From: an uncultured Eubacteriales bacterium
Lineage (GTDB): Bacteria > Bacillota > Clostridia > Oscillospirales > Acutalibacteraceae
Length of the DNA: 64,000 nucleotides
NCBI GenBank assembly: GCA_934457095.1
Contig: CAKSHJ010000009.1
Location: 5,261-69,260, forward strand
Reading direction: 5' to 3'
Position 1 is the stretch's first letter. Every line of letters starts with the position of its first letter. Both the position numbers and the translations under genes were made by a program. Under the pieces are notes generated by a model that searched no databases, was not told the DNA's origin, and saw only the letters and a program-made list of their open reading frames with translations. Positions 52,960-61,879 of this stretch are shown piece after piece.

Positions 52960-53700
52960 TACGGTCAAAGAAGAAAAAGCAGAAGTGCCCGACAGCCAAT
53001 TCCAAACCGTGCGTCTGATTGTGGATTCCCAAAAATGTACCATTGACGGGTCAGAATATGGCGCGGATGTCATTAACATGAGTCTAACCGCCAAAACCGG
53101 TGTTGCATCTGATTCCTACTATCTGGATCGGGCAGTCAACTAGGCCGTAACGAATCAGGTGGTTGTGATAGCCGCTGCTGGCAACGACGCATCCGATACC
53201 GCCCTATACTGTCCCGCACATATCCCGGAGTTGCTTTGTGTGATTGCGGTGGATTCCAAAGACCAGCTGGCATCTTTCTCGAATTACGGTTCTGCGGTAG
53301 ACTTGGCCGCACCGGGCGTGAGTATCCAAAGCGTGGTTCCGAATGGCTACGGTTATAAAAGCGGCACTTCGATGGCGGCTCCTCATGTAGCTGCCCGCCG
53401 CAATCTCAAAAACCAAACAAAATTCTTCGAAGCAACGTTGAGAGAACAGCTACCCGGATTACGGTCAACAATCCGCCAGCCCGTGTGGCTTCGGTTATTT
53501 TGAAGGATTCTTCCGGCAAGTCGTTATCTGTTTAGACACCTGTGAATGGAAGTGTTTCGTTTACCAGGCTATCCTCCTTAACCTCGTATCAGGTCGTAGT
53601 CTGCAATGATAGCGGCAAAAGCGAGCATTTGAGCGTATTTACAAAATATCAAATCAAAAGCAGCGGCGGTGGTTCTGGGCAGAAAAGCAGCGGCAATTAA
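52960..53700 (+). pseudogene. Subtilase (S8 peptidase) relic
   Basis: Frame pieces contain GADVINMSLTAKTG, then a TAG, then VVVIAAAGNDASD (the Asn oxyanion region), VIAVDSKDQLASFSNYG, LAAPGVSIQSV and the catalytic Ser motif SGTSMAAPHVAA. The N-terminal catalytic Asp and His parts are missing, and the frame shifts after the Ser motif into NPPARVASVILKDSSGK and another TAG. Inactive remnant of a secreted serine protease. Confidence 0.7.
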
Positions 53701-53701
53701 G

Positions 53702-53779
53702 AACGGCATGAATGCCCGCATCGCAAAACCGCTGGATATGAATATTTTCATGCGTGTCCTCTATCAGTTCCTTGATTAA
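53702..53779 (+). pseudogene. Response-regulator C-terminal fragment
   Basis: 26 codons reading GMNARIAKPLDMNIFMRVLY and ending in a stop. This is the conserved Lys-Pro and last helix of receiver domains, typical of hybrid histidine kinases. The rest of the gene is absent. 53780-54063 contains no gene I can support. Confidence 0.6.
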
Positions 53780-54063
53780 AACGCAAGGAGGCTTCATCCG
53801 GATACAGCAAAGTACGCCTCCCTTTCCGGTTGAAGAAGTATGGGGCGGCGGCGAAATGGAAAAAGAGGAACCTGATGAAGGCGGTCAATGTTCCGCAACT
53901 GTCCGATTTCCCCATGCGGTTTCTGTTTTTTGAGAATTTTCATTCAATAGACCATTGTGTTTCCGGGAGGATTTTTTTACAATAAAAGCGTTAAACTTTC
54001 AAATTCCTTCCAAAAGGATTCGATTCTCTAGGGAGGCTATTTTGGAGAAAAGGAGCAGATACC

Positions 54064-54696
54064 ATGAAGCAAACAGAGAATAGCTGTCGGTTTCCTCTGG
54101 GGCAGGAGGGAAAACAAATGCTCGCGGAAATGAATGTACATCACGCGGCTGTGAACGCATTGACGCAGTGGTGCCTGAATGTGCAGAACGGGGATGTTGT
54201 GTTGGATATTGGGTGCGGCGGCGGTCGAGTGCTGCGGCAGCTGGCGGACACCATAACGCACGGAAAGCTGTATGGGGTCGATTATTCCGAAACCTCCGTG
54301 CAGTGTGCGCAGGCGGAAAATGCCGCTGGGATCACAACCGGGAAGGTAACGGTTTGCCTAGGGGATGTCGCTGAGCTCCCCTTTCCGGACGCCATGTTTG
54401 ACAAAGTTTACTCCATTGAAAGCTACTTTTTCTGGCCGGATTTAGCCAGCAATCTGTGTGAGATTTTTCGCGTGGTGAAGCCGGGCGGGAAGGTCTGTAT
54501 CGCGGAGAATGTCATGCGCCGGGAACAGTATACGGACGCGCAATGGCAGGAGATGGAAAACTATGAGATGCACCCAGTAAGCGCGGATGTGTTCGCGGGG
54601 CTACTCAAGGCGGCGGGATTTGCGGATGTAACGGCATATATGCGGTTTGAGGAGCAGCGGGAGCAGCTGTGCATGGAAGCGTATAAGCCGCAATAA
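54064..54696 (+). CDS. SAM-dependent methyltransferase
   Basis: 210 residues, class I Rossmann fold. Motif I is VVLDIGCGGGRVLRQLAD, followed by LYGVDYSETSVQCAQ, the acidic VCLGDVAELPFPD and VVKPGGKVCIAENVM. No membrane segment. Similar small enzymes methylate ubiquinone-like or small-molecule substrates; the substrate here cannot be told. GGAGAAAAGGAG precedes the ATG. Flanked by relics and by the TetR gene, from which it is separated by converging transcription. Confidence 0.8.
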   Translation: MKQTENSCRFPLGQEGKQMLAEMNVHHAAVNALTQWCLNVQNGDVVLDIGCGGGRVLRQLADTITHGKLYGVDYSETSVQCAQAENAAGITTGKVTVCLGDVAELPFPDAMFDKVYSIESYFFWPDLASNLCEIFRVVKPGGKVCIAENVMRREQYTDAQWQEMENYEMHPVSADVFAGLLKAAGFADVTAYMRFEEQREQLCMEAYKPQ

Positions 54697-54701
54697 AAAC
54701 C

Positions 54702-54746
54702 AAAGGCATCCCCAGGACGAACATCGTTCATGGGGATGCCTTTTTT
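54702..54746 (+). terminator. Terminator of the methyltransferase gene
   Basis: AAAGGCATCCCCA/TGGGGATGCCTTT stem with T run; also faces the end of the TetR gene. Confidence 0.85.
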
Positions 54747-54780
54747 GCGGTCATGGGATGGACGGCCCGGCTGCTTTTGT

Positions 54781-55362
54781 CTAGCTGAGAGAAAACAGGA
54801 TTTTGTAGGCCGTCATGTAGTGGCCGTACAGGGGGGAGGCGTCCTTGGAAAAAATCGCATCCTTGCCCCGACCAACCAGACCCGCACTCAGAATTTCCGC
54901 AATTTCAAAACTTTCCTGTCTGCTGCAGTTGCGGTGCTGCAGAATCTCCACGAAAATTGAACAGGTGAATTCCTTCCACTTCTTTAAAAACAGCGGGTCT
55001 AAGTTTTCCTTGACCAGACATTTCAGAAGATGTTGGTGCCGCAAAAAGAACCCGGAAAAGTAGTCCGCCAACGCGGAAGGGTTTTGGCTGGCCAGCATGG
55101 CCACGTGCGATTGCTTTGGTTCTGTGATGATGCGGGCCGGCGCCACATAAAGTTCGTCCCTCTGCTGCGCCAGGGAATGGATGAAATCGTGCGAAAAGCT
55201 GTGCCACACCTCCGCCATGCCGGGAAATTGCTTGTAAAACGTGCTGCGGGCGATCTGTGCTTTCGCGATCACCATGGACACACTGATTTTTTCACAGCGC
55301 GTCTTTTTGCTCAGGGCCAGCGTCGCTTCCTTGATTTTCCGCACGCTCCCGACCGCATTCAT
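54781..55362 (-). CDS. TetR-family transcription regulator
   Basis: 193 residues. The N-terminal HTH reads IKEATLALSKKTRCEKISVS followed by MVIAKAQIARSTFYKQFPG, where STFYKQF is the TetR recognition helix end; the rest is a helical ligand domain of unknown specificity. ATG 55362 follows GGGGATG; a longer frame would start in the promoter region. Divergent from the dpp-type operon, with two operator-like repeats between them, so it probably controls that transporter and itself. Confidence 0.82.
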   Translation of the reverse strand: MNAVGSVRKIKEATLALSKKTRCEKISVSMVIAKAQIARSTFYKQFPGMAEVWHSFSHDFIHSLAQQRDELYVAPARIITEPKQSHVAMLASQNPSALADYFSGFFLRHQHLLKCLVKENLDPLFLKKWKEFTCSIFVEILQHRNCSRQESFEIAEILSAGLVGRGKDAIFSKDASPLYGHYMTAYKILFSLS

Positions 55363-55413
55363 ACCGTCATCCCCTTTCTCGATGGTTTTCGACAAAAATT
55401 CATGCTTAGGTCG

Positions 55414-55443
55414 ATTGTAGCGCATGGAAAAAAGGCCTGTCAA
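55414..55443 (-). promoter_or_regulatory. Promoter of the TetR gene
   Basis: Minus strand TTGACA (55443-55438), 18-base spacer, TACAAT (55419-55414). Confidence 0.75.
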
Positions 55444-55459
55444 GAAGAATTTGCCTCAT

Positions 55460-55480
55460 TGAGAAAAATTAGGCAATAAT
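55460..55480. promoter_or_regulatory. Operator-like repeat 1
   Basis: 21 bases matching 55559-55579 at 19 positions; the core is ATTAGGCAATAAT with ATTA/TAAT arms. Lies just upstream of the TetR gene -35. Confidence 0.6.
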
Positions 55481-55558
55481 GGTGGGCCTGGCTGACGATC
55501 CCCTCAGAAACGGTCAAAACAGGAGGGCAGATAAAGCAGGAACATTGTCTATCGGGAG

Positions 55559-55579
55559 TGAGAAACATTAGTCAATAAT
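55559..55579. promoter_or_regulatory. Operator-like repeat 2
   Basis: Second copy, core ATTAGTCAATAAT, 99 bases from the first. It ends next to the -35 region of the transporter promoter. Confidence 0.6.
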
Positions 55580-55582
55580 CTG

Positions 55583-55611
55583 TGGTGTTAAACAAACCGC
55601 TATGCTACAAT
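55583..55611 (+). promoter_or_regulatory. Probable promoter of the transporter operon
   Basis: Extended -10 TGCTACAAT (hexamer 55606-55611) with a weak -35, which would suit an activated or tightly controlled promoter. Confidence 0.45.
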
Positions 55612-55658
55612 GAAATCGTAAACACACAAGCAAACCAATTGGGAATGGAGGTTCCATC

Positions 55659-57260
55659 ATGAAAACCAAGACAAAAATTTTTTCCTGGGTGGCTGCGGCC
55701 GTGCTGACGGCAGCGATGCTCATCTCTTTGGCCGGCTGCGGGAATGAGCCGTCGGCCGGCACCCCGGCAAACAGTACGCAAACCGCGGGTTCCTCCACCA
55801 AAAAGGATACCCTGATCCTTGCCGGAGACTATGGTAGCCCTATGAATCCAGTGCTGCATAATACGGCGGACGTGCAGTCTGTGATTTTCTCCGGCCTGCT
55901 CAAGCTGGATTCCAAGAATCAGCCGATTTTGGATTTGGCAAAAAGCTACGATTACGACGAGGCCTCGATGACGTACACCTTCCATCTGCGGGAGGGGGTC
56001 AAGTGGCACGACGGCAAAGAGTTTACCGCGGACGACTGCGTTTTTACCTACACCGTCCTGACCCAGGATAAAAGCATCAGCTCCGATGTGCTTTCGAATT
56101 ACCTGGATGTAGCGTCGGTTTCCGCGCCGGATAAGCTCACCTTTGTGGTCAAAATGAAAGAGCCGAACCTCGCCATGCCCGCCTACTTTACCATCGGCAT
56201 CATCCCGAAACACCTGCTGGAGGGCAAGGACATCAATACCGACGCGTTTAACCAGCATCCCATCGGCACCGGCAGATACAAGTTTGTCTCCAAGGACACC
56301 GCAAGCAACAGCGTTGTCCTGGAACGCAATGAGGATTACTACGATAACGTCCCCAAAATCAAGAGCCTGATCTTCAAAAATGTTGCCGATGAAACCGTGA
56401 AGGCCAATATGGCGCAGTCCGGCGAGGTGGACATCGCGTGGCTCAACGCCAATTATATCAAGAGTTTCCAGGGGAACCCAGACTATCAGATCACCCGGCA
56501 TAACTGCTGTGATTTCCGCGGCATCACCCTGCGGTACGACGGCGGGTTCTGGAAGGACAACGCGGACAGCGCCTATGCCCTAAACTATGCGATCGACAAG
56601 CAGGCCATCCTCAAAGCGACAGTCGACGGGAAAGGCGAGGTCGCCTACAGCCCTCTGCAGAAAACGAACCTCGGCGGCAACAAAAACGCTGACCTCTACC
56701 TTTACGATGTAGCGCAGGCCGCCAAAGAACTGGAAAAGCTGGGATGGAAAAAGGGCAGCGATGGCATCCTTGAGCGCAAAGGCCAGAGATTCAGCTTCAC
56801 CCTCATGGCGCCGGAATCCGAGGTCGAGCGGGTCGACATGGCAAAGCTGGTTGCCGATCAGCTCAAGGCCGTTGGCGTAGAAGTGAAGGTGTTCCCGCTG
56901 GCAAGCTGGGATTGGACCGGCTATGATTCCTATTTGGTCGGGGAGGCGTTTATCTTTGACGCCGATCAGTGCTACGCGTTTTATACCACCGGCGGCAGCA
57001 ATAACGGGCAGGGCTACAGCAACCAAAAAGTGGATGAACTGCTGGCCCGGGCAAGGCACGAAACCGATCTCAGCAAACGGCAGGCCCTGTACGGCGAATT
57101 TGAAGTCGAGCAGGCTAAGAACCCGCGCGTCCTCCTGCTGAACTACCTGGATGCTTTCTATGTTAGCAAGTCTCAGATCAGGGGTATCGACGAGGGCAAG
57201 ATTTTAGGGCACCATTCCCGCGGGATGCTTTGGAACGTGGAGAACTGGTACTTCGAGTAA
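55659..57260 (+). CDS. ABC transporter substrate-binding lipoprotein (peptide/nickel type)
   Basis: 533 residues. Signal peptide and lipobox MLISLAGCGNE (Cys near 27), then a family 5 solute-binding fold: FSGLLKLDSKNQPILDLAKSYDY, TYTFHLREGVKWHDGKEFTADD, NPIGTGRYKFVS-type HPIGTGRYKFVSKD and ALNYAIDKQAILKA. These proteins deliver oligopeptides, nickel-chelates or other cargo to the permease. Specificity is not readable. First gene of a five-gene operon whose bases look more G+C rich than the flanking chromosome. Confidence 0.9.
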   Translation: MKTKTKIFSWVAAAVLTAAMLISLAGCGNEPSAGTPANSTQTAGSSTKKDTLILAGDYGSPMNPVLHNTADVQSVIFSGLLKLDSKNQPILDLAKSYDYDEASMTYTFHLREGVKWHDGKEFTADDCVFTYTVLTQDKSISSDVLSNYLDVASVSAPDKLTFVVKMKEPNLAMPAYFTIGIIPKHLLEGKDINTDAFNQHPIGTGRYKFVSKDTASNSVVLERNEDYYDNVPKIKSLIFKNVADETVKANMAQSGEVDIAWLNANYIKSFQGNPDYQITRHNCCDFRGITLRYDGGFWKDNADSAYALNYAIDKQAILKATVDGKGEVAYSPLQKTNLGGNKNADLYLYDVAQAAKELEKLGWKKGSDGILERKGQRFSFTLMAPESEVERVDMAKLVADQLKAVGVEVKVFPLASWDWTGYDSYLVGEAFIFDADQCYAFYTTGGSNNGQGYSNQKVDELLARARHETDLSKRQALYGEFEVEQAKNPRVLLLNYLDAFYVSKSQIRGIDEGKILGHHSRGMLWNVENWYFE

Positions 57261-57314
57261 GAGCCTGTTTCAAATCTGTCCGCACACAGAATGGAGCAAA
57301 GGAGGCGGGGATCC

Positions 57315-58349
57315 TTGAACAATCAAAATGCAAAAGCAAGGCTGGCTTGGAAGATCGGCAAGCGCTGTCTCGTTTTTGTGGCTGCTATGTTTCTGCTGTC
57401 GGTGGTGGTGTTCGTGTTTGCGCGGCTGGCTCCCGGGGACCCTTTGCAGGCGTTCTACGGCGACGCGGTGGAAAGCATGACCGCGCAGGATATGCAGGAC
57501 GCCAGGGCAAGGCTGGGGCTCGACGGCCCCATTTCGCTCCAATATTTCCGCTGGCTCGGCGGCGTGTTCCATGGGGATTTCGGCATCTCGCTGCAATACA
57601 AAATGCCGGTCATGCAGGTGATCGGGCCGTTAATCGGCAATACGCTGCTGCTTGGCGGCACCGGTTATGTTCTGGTTTTTGCCGTGTCGATTCTGTTGGC
57701 TATGGTCTGCGCTAGGTTTGAGGACAGCTGGCTGGATAAGCTCATCTGCAAGGTCAGCACGGTCATCTACTACATCCCGCCCTTCTGGGCCGGCGTGGTG
57801 CTGATTTTGATCTTCAGCATCAGTCTGCGCTGGTTCCCGAGCAGCGGGGCCTACGATACGGGCATGGCGGCGGACATCGGCAACCGCGTTTCCCATATGA
57901 TTTTGCCCTTGGCGGTCATGATGGGGAGCCACTTCTGGTACTACACCTACCTGATCCGCAACAAGCTGCTCGACGAGGTTCGCAAGGATTACGTCCTACT
58001 TGCCAAATCCAACGGGCTTGGGAAGAGCCGGATCCTTTGGGGACACTGCCTGCGGAACGTCGCGCCGACCATCGTGAGCGTGATGGCGATTTCCATCCCC
58101 CACGTGCTCAGCGGCACGTATATCGCCGAGGCGGTGTTCAACTATTCGGGTATCGGGGCGCTGGGCGTGGAGAGCGCCAAGTACCACGATTATAACCTTT
58201 TGATGGTGGTGGTCCTGCTCACCGGGATTCTGGTGATTGCCAGCAGTCTGCTGGCTCAAACCATCAATGAGAGTATCGACCCCAGAATGAAAGTAACGGA
58301 GGTGTCGTTATGGCGGCGCAGGCGCAGGAAAAAGACTTATTCCGCATAG
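57315..58349 (+). CDS. ABC transporter permease, DppB type
   Basis: 345 residues, six membrane helices. GDPLQAFYGDAVESMTAQDM and the EAA loop YVLLAKSNGLGKSRILWGHCLRNV mark the DppB/OppB family. TTG 57315 lies 9 bases after AAAGGAGG; an ATG at 57291 precedes that site and is unlikely. It overlaps the next gene by 40 bases. Confidence 0.9.
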   Translation: MNNQNAKARLAWKIGKRCLVFVAAMFLLSVVVFVFARLAPGDPLQAFYGDAVESMTAQDMQDARARLGLDGPISLQYFRWLGGVFHGDFGISLQYKMPVMQVIGPLIGNTLLLGGTGYVLVFAVSILLAMVCARFEDSWLDKLICKVSTVIYYIPPFWAGVVLILIFSISLRWFPSSGAYDTGMAADIGNRVSHMILPLAVMMGSHFWYYTYLIRNKLLDEVRKDYVLLAKSNGLGKSRILWGHCLRNVAPTIVSVMAISIPHVLSGTYIAEAVFNYSGIGALGVESAKYHDYNLLMVVVLLTGILVIASSLLAQTINESIDPRMKVTEVSLWRRRRRKKTYSA

Positions 58350-59221
58350 TGGGCGCGGGCTACCGGGTGCATACGCCCCAGCTGAAAAAACCCACCCTGC
58401 GGCACAAGCTCAGGGGCAAGCCGCTGGTTTCCATGACGGTTCTAGGCGTGATTTTTTTGGGCTGCTTTGCCGCAGAGTTCATCATGAACAACGACCCGAC
58501 CGCCTTTTATCTCGACCACTGCAGCGAAGCGCCAAACGGCACGTTCTACTTTGGCACCGACTTCCTCGGACGGGATATTTTTTCGCTGATTTGGTTCGGC
58601 GGGCGGGTGTCCATTTTAATCGGCCTGCTCAGCGCGGCAATCATCACGGCCATCGGCATTGTGTACGGGTGTATCAGCGGTGTCTCCGGCAGCCGTCTGG
58701 ATTCTTTCCTCATGCGCGTTACCGAGGTGGCTGGCAGCATCCCCTCGATTCTCTTTATCTTATTGATTACCGCCTTTTTCGGCAACAACAATATCCTTAC
58801 CCTGTCTCTGGTCATCGGAATCGTCGGCTGGTTCAGCCTAGCCAGAATCGTACGCAGCGAGGTGCGGCAGATCCGCAGCCAAGAGTATGTTCTGGCCGCC
58901 CGTTGCATGGGCGCTGGGTTCGGGCATATCATGCGCAGGCACCTAGTCCCCAATTTTGTATCGGCCATCATGTTCGTCATTATTTCCGGCATCAGCACCA
59001 GCATGGTGACTGAAGCCACCCTCAGTTTCCTCGGGCTGGGGTTGCCCGTGGAGGTCGTGTCCTGGGGCAGTATGCTGTCCCTAGCGAACCGGGCCTTGCT
59101 GCTCGGAACCTGGTGGGTCATTTTGATTCCCGGTTTCTTTTTGGTCGTCACCCTGCTGTGCATTACCAATATCGGGCACGCGCTGCGCAAGGAGGTCAAT
59201 CGCCGGCCAAGCAACCTTTGA
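58310..59221 (+). CDS. ABC transporter permease, DppC type
   Basis: 303 residues, N-terminal cytoplasmic part of about 40 and six helices. HFGTDFLGRD-type YFGTDFLGRDIFSLIWFG and the EAA loop YVLAARCMGAGFGHIMRRHLVPN are DppC/OppC signatures. ATG follows AACGGAGGTG inside the previous gene. Forms the channel with the DppB-type protein. Confidence 0.92.
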   Translation: MAAQAQEKDLFRIVGAGYRVHTPQLKKPTLRHKLRGKPLVSMTVLGVIFLGCFAAEFIMNNDPTAFYLDHCSEAPNGTFYFGTDFLGRDIFSLIWFGGRVSILIGLLSAAIITAIGIVYGCISGVSGSRLDSFLMRVTEVAGSIPSILFILLITAFFGNNNILTLSLVIGIVGWFSLARIVRSEVRQIRSQEYVLAARCMGAGFGHIMRRHLVPNFVSAIMFVIISGISTSMVTEATLSFLGLGLPVEVVSWGSMLSLANRALLLGTWWVILIPGFFLVVTLLCITNIGHALRKEVNRRPSNL

Positions 59222-59257
59222 CTGCGGTTTCTATTTCTACCCGAAAGGAGGGACGGC

Positions 59258-60373
59258 ATGAAGCCTGTTCTTGAAGTCAACCATTTGTCTGTGAGCTTTG
59301 ATACCCCTCTGGGGGAGCTGGAGGCTGTGCGGGACGTGTCTTGGAAACTCGCGCCCGGCGAGGTGCTGGCTGTGGTGGGGGAATCCGGCTGCGGGAAGAC
59401 CGTCATGGTGCAGTCCATCATGAAGCTGCTGCCCCCGACCGCCAAATATAAAGCGGGCCGGATCCTGGTCGAGGGGGAGGATCTTGTTCCGTATCCGGAG
59501 CGGAAAATGCGCAGGCTCCGCGCCAACGCGTTTTCAATGGTGTTCCAGGATCCGATGACGTCCCTGAACCCGACCATCCCCATTGGAAAGCAGATGGTGC
59601 AGGCCATTTGCCGGCACAGGAAGATCAGCCGGGAGGAGGCCCGGGAGAAGGCCATGGAACTGATGCGGATGGTGGAGATCGAGGAGGTGGAGGAACGGTT
59701 CCGGCTGCAGCCCCATTTCTTTTCCGGCGGGATGCGGCAGCGGTGCGTGCTGGCGATGGCGCTGGCGTCCGAGCCGAAGGTTATTTTCGCCGATGAGCCG
59801 ACCACGTCCTTGGACGTTACCGTACAGGCCAAAATCCTCCGGCTCATCCGCAGTCTCAAGGAGCGGACCGGCGTTTCCTTTGTGTTCATCTCGCACGATC
59901 TGGGCGTGGTGGCCGGGGTTGCCGACCGGGTCGCGATTATGTACGCCGGGAAGATTGTGGAGATCGGTACGGTGCAGGAGGTTTTCTACGACCCTAGGCA
60001 CCCGTACACATGGGGGCTGCTGTCGGCGCTGCCGGCCTTTGCGGACGAGCGGAATCTGTTGCGCAGCATCCCCGGCGCGCCGCCGGTCATGATCGACCTG
60101 CCCCCGGGCGACGCCTTCGCGCAGCGCAATGCCTACGCCTTGGCGATCGACTACGAACGGGAGCCACCGATGTTCCGGATTTCGGAAACGCATTCGGCCG
60201 CCACCTGGCTGCTGGACCCACGGGCGCCGAAGATCGAGGCGCCGGCCGGGCTTCCCGGCAACGCCGCAGCCGCGCCGGTGCCGCCCCTGCGGGATTTGCC
60301 TGAAACAGCGGCCCCGGTCCGTACTCCCGCGTCCATCGACGCCGGTCCCGGTCTGGCAGGAGGTGAGGTATGA
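59258..60373 (+). CDS. ABC transporter ATPase, DppD type
   Basis: 371 residues. Walker A GESGCGKTVMVQSIM, signature FSGGMRQRCVLAMALA, Walker B VIFADEPTTSLDVT, then the OppD-type C-terminal domain DPRHPYTWGLLSALP. Compared with the usual 320-335 residues it has a C-terminal tail of about 45 that is rich in Pro and Ala (PGNAAAAPVPPL and PVRTPASIDAGPG). The usual CxxxxxxxC cluster of this domain is absent. Ends overlapping the next gene by four bases. Confidence 0.9.
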   Translation: MKPVLEVNHLSVSFDTPLGELEAVRDVSWKLAPGEVLAVVGESGCGKTVMVQSIMKLLPPTAKYKAGRILVEGEDLVPYPERKMRRLRANAFSMVFQDPMTSLNPTIPIGKQMVQAICRHRKISREEAREKAMELMRMVEIEEVEERFRLQPHFFSGGMRQRCVLAMALASEPKVIFADEPTTSLDVTVQAKILRLIRSLKERTGVSFVFISHDLGVVAGVADRVAIMYAGKIVEIGTVQEVFYDPRHPYTWGLLSALPAFADERNLLRSIPGAPPVMIDLPPGDAFAQRNAYALAIDYEREPPMFRISETHSAATWLLDPRAPKIEAPAGLPGNAAAAPVPPLRDLPETAAPVRTPASIDAGPGLAGGEV

Positions 60374-61254
60374 CTACCCCGGTTTTGGAGGTGTCGCACC
60401 TGCGGCAGTACTTCCGCGTCCATTCCCGTTTTACCGTCAAAGCGGTGGACGATATTTCCTTTTCCGTGCAGCCCGGCGAAATTTTCGCGCTGGTCGGGGA
60501 GAGCGGCTCCGGGAAATCCACGGTCGCGAAAACGGTCATGGGCCTGTACGCACCGACCGATGGGGAGATCGCCTTCCAAGGCCACGACATCACACACGCC
60601 GCCGGTCGGCGTGCGCATTCCGGTTTGCTTCACCGGAAGATGCAGATTATCTTCCAAGACTCCGCTGCGGCGCTCAATCCGCGCATGACCGTCGGGCAGA
60701 TCATCCTAGAGCCGCTGAAGGTCAACCGGATTTTCCGGGAGAAAAAGGAGCTTGTGCGCCGGCTGGACGAATTGCTGGAGCTGGTGGGGCTCAACCGGAC
60801 CTTATGCCAGAAGACGCCGCCGGAAATCTCGGGAGGGCAGCGCCAGCGGGTGGCCATTGCCAGGAGCATCGCGTTGCAGCCGGACCTGCTCATTGCCGAC
60901 GAGCCGATCGCCGCGCTGGATGTTTCCATCCAGGCACAGATTGTCAATCTGTTCCAGCACCTGCAGGCAGAGCATGGCTTCGCATTCCTGTTCATTGCGC
61001 ATGACCTGGCCATTGTGCGCTTCCTAAGCGACCGCGTCGGCGTGCTGTACCACGGCAAGCTGGTGGAGTGTGCGCCCACGGAGGAGCTGTTCCGCAACCC
61101 CCTGCATCCGTATACGCGGTCGCTGCTTTCGGCGGTGCCAAAGCCCGACCCCATCGCGGAACGAAATAAGGTGCTCCTGGAGTTTGACCGCAGTACCTTT
61201 CCGGGCAAGGGCGAGTGGAAAGAGGTTTCCCCGGGACACTTCCTGCTGGACTGA
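60370..61254 (+). CDS. ABC transporter ATPase, DppF type
   Basis: 294 residues. Walker A GESGSGKSTVAKTVMGLY, signature ISGGQRQRVAIARSIA, Walker B LLIADEPIAALDVS and the C-terminal NPLHPYTRSLLSAVPKPDP. Pairs with the DppD-type ATPase. Last intact gene of the operon; a decayed response-regulator piece follows directly, with no clear terminator. Confidence 0.92.
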   Translation: MTTPVLEVSHLRQYFRVHSRFTVKAVDDISFSVQPGEIFALVGESGSGKSTVAKTVMGLYAPTDGEIAFQGHDITHAAGRRAHSGLLHRKMQIIFQDSAAALNPRMTVGQIILEPLKVNRIFREKKELVRRLDELLELVGLNRTLCQKTPPEISGGQRQRVAIARSIALQPDLLIADEPIAALDVSIQAQIVNLFQHLQAEHGFAFLFIAHDLAIVRFLSDRVGVLYHGKLVECAPTEELFRNPLHPYTRSLLSAVPKPDPIAERNKVLLEFDRSTFPGKGEWKEVSPGHFLLD

Positions 61255-61260
61255 CCCTGC

Positions 61261-61405
61261 AGTCTCTCGTTCTACGGAGACGCCTCCTCCCTGCTCGCGG
61301 TCATTTAGGACGGCGCCCAATTCCGCATTTTGCTCACGGATGTGCTCATGCAGGAGCTGGACGGCATCCGGTTGGCCGCTGCCCTGCGAGAGTAGATCGG
61401 GCTTG
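61261..61405 (+). pseudogene. Response-regulator receiver relic
   Basis: In one frame: SLSFYGDASSLLAVI, TAG, DGAQFRILLTDVLMQELDGI, RLAAALRE, TAG, IG. ILLTDVLM holds the phosphorylatable Asp. Two in-frame TAG codons at places where Gln is plausible. No output domain remains. Confidence 0.55.
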
Positions 61406-61417
61406 CGCGTCACGCGC

Positions 61418-61482
61418 AAAACGGCTTTTCGCCGGAACGCTTCTTCGCTGAGCGCCTCTACTTTCGTATATTGTCTGGACAT
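61418..61482 (-). pseudogene. IS3-like transposase N-terminal fragment
   Basis: From ATG 61482 the frame reads MSRQYTKVEALSEEAFRRKA, like the start of small HTH proteins of clostridial IS3-type elements, then runs into the response-regulator relic. Upstream lies an inverted repeat, AACAGCACCTC/GAGGTGCTGTT (61487-61532), and duplicated TGTCCG motifs that may be an element end. Confidence 0.4.
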
Positions 61483-61674
61483 AACAGCACCTCTTATTGT
61501 AGTTTCTATTCTTACAACAGGAGGTGCTGTTTTTCACTGTCCGTTTTTCGGGGTATTGTCCGGTTTTCCGGAATGGGGTCGGCTTTTTTCTCGCTCATAA
61601 CGAACCGGATAACGTCTTTTGTAAGTGATCCTTAAAACTGTTAGCGGAATAGGGTTGATTTTTTTTGAAAAACC

Positions 61675-61703
61675 TTGCTTTTGGTTAAAATATACGCTAT
61701 AAT
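61675..61703 (+). promoter_or_regulatory. Promoter of the large surface protein
   Basis: TTGCTT at 61675-61680, 17-base spacer, TATAAT at 61698-61703. 61534-61674 has no gene. Confidence 0.75.
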
Positions 61704-61749
61704 AACAATGTATAGTGAGGTAGACATCAATATATTTTGGTAAAAAACC

Positions 61750-61862
61750 TATACCTTTTGTACCAGCATTCTTTGTGCAAATTTTTCACAAAAACTCACG
61801 AATTTAAGCCACTTTATTTACAAAATAAAAGTGGCTCAAAAGGTATACATTTTATACCAGCG
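61750..61862 (+). promoter_or_regulatory. Structured leader of the surface protein gene
   Basis: A repeat TATACcTTTTgTACCAGC (61750-61767) recurs as TATACaTTTTaTACCAGC (61845-61862). Between them is a stable hairpin, AGCCACTTTATTT with AAATAAAAGTGGCT (61806-61836). The leader is about 170 bases. No known riboswitch is recognised. Confidence 0.5.
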
Positions 61863-61879
61863 AAAGGAAGAGATCAAAC

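Noticed and set aside
55605..56501. A 298-codon minus-strand frame inside the substrate-binding protein gene
   Set aside because: High-G+C shadow frame; the plus strand has a signal peptide, lipobox and family motifs.
52343..61405. Several in-frame TAG codons at places where Gln would fit, suggesting TAG recoding
   Set aside because: The same genes also have frameshifts, a TGA and missing domains, and intact genes in the window use TAG as a normal stop (for example at 5659, 32707 and 33637). C-to-T decay of CAG codons explains it.
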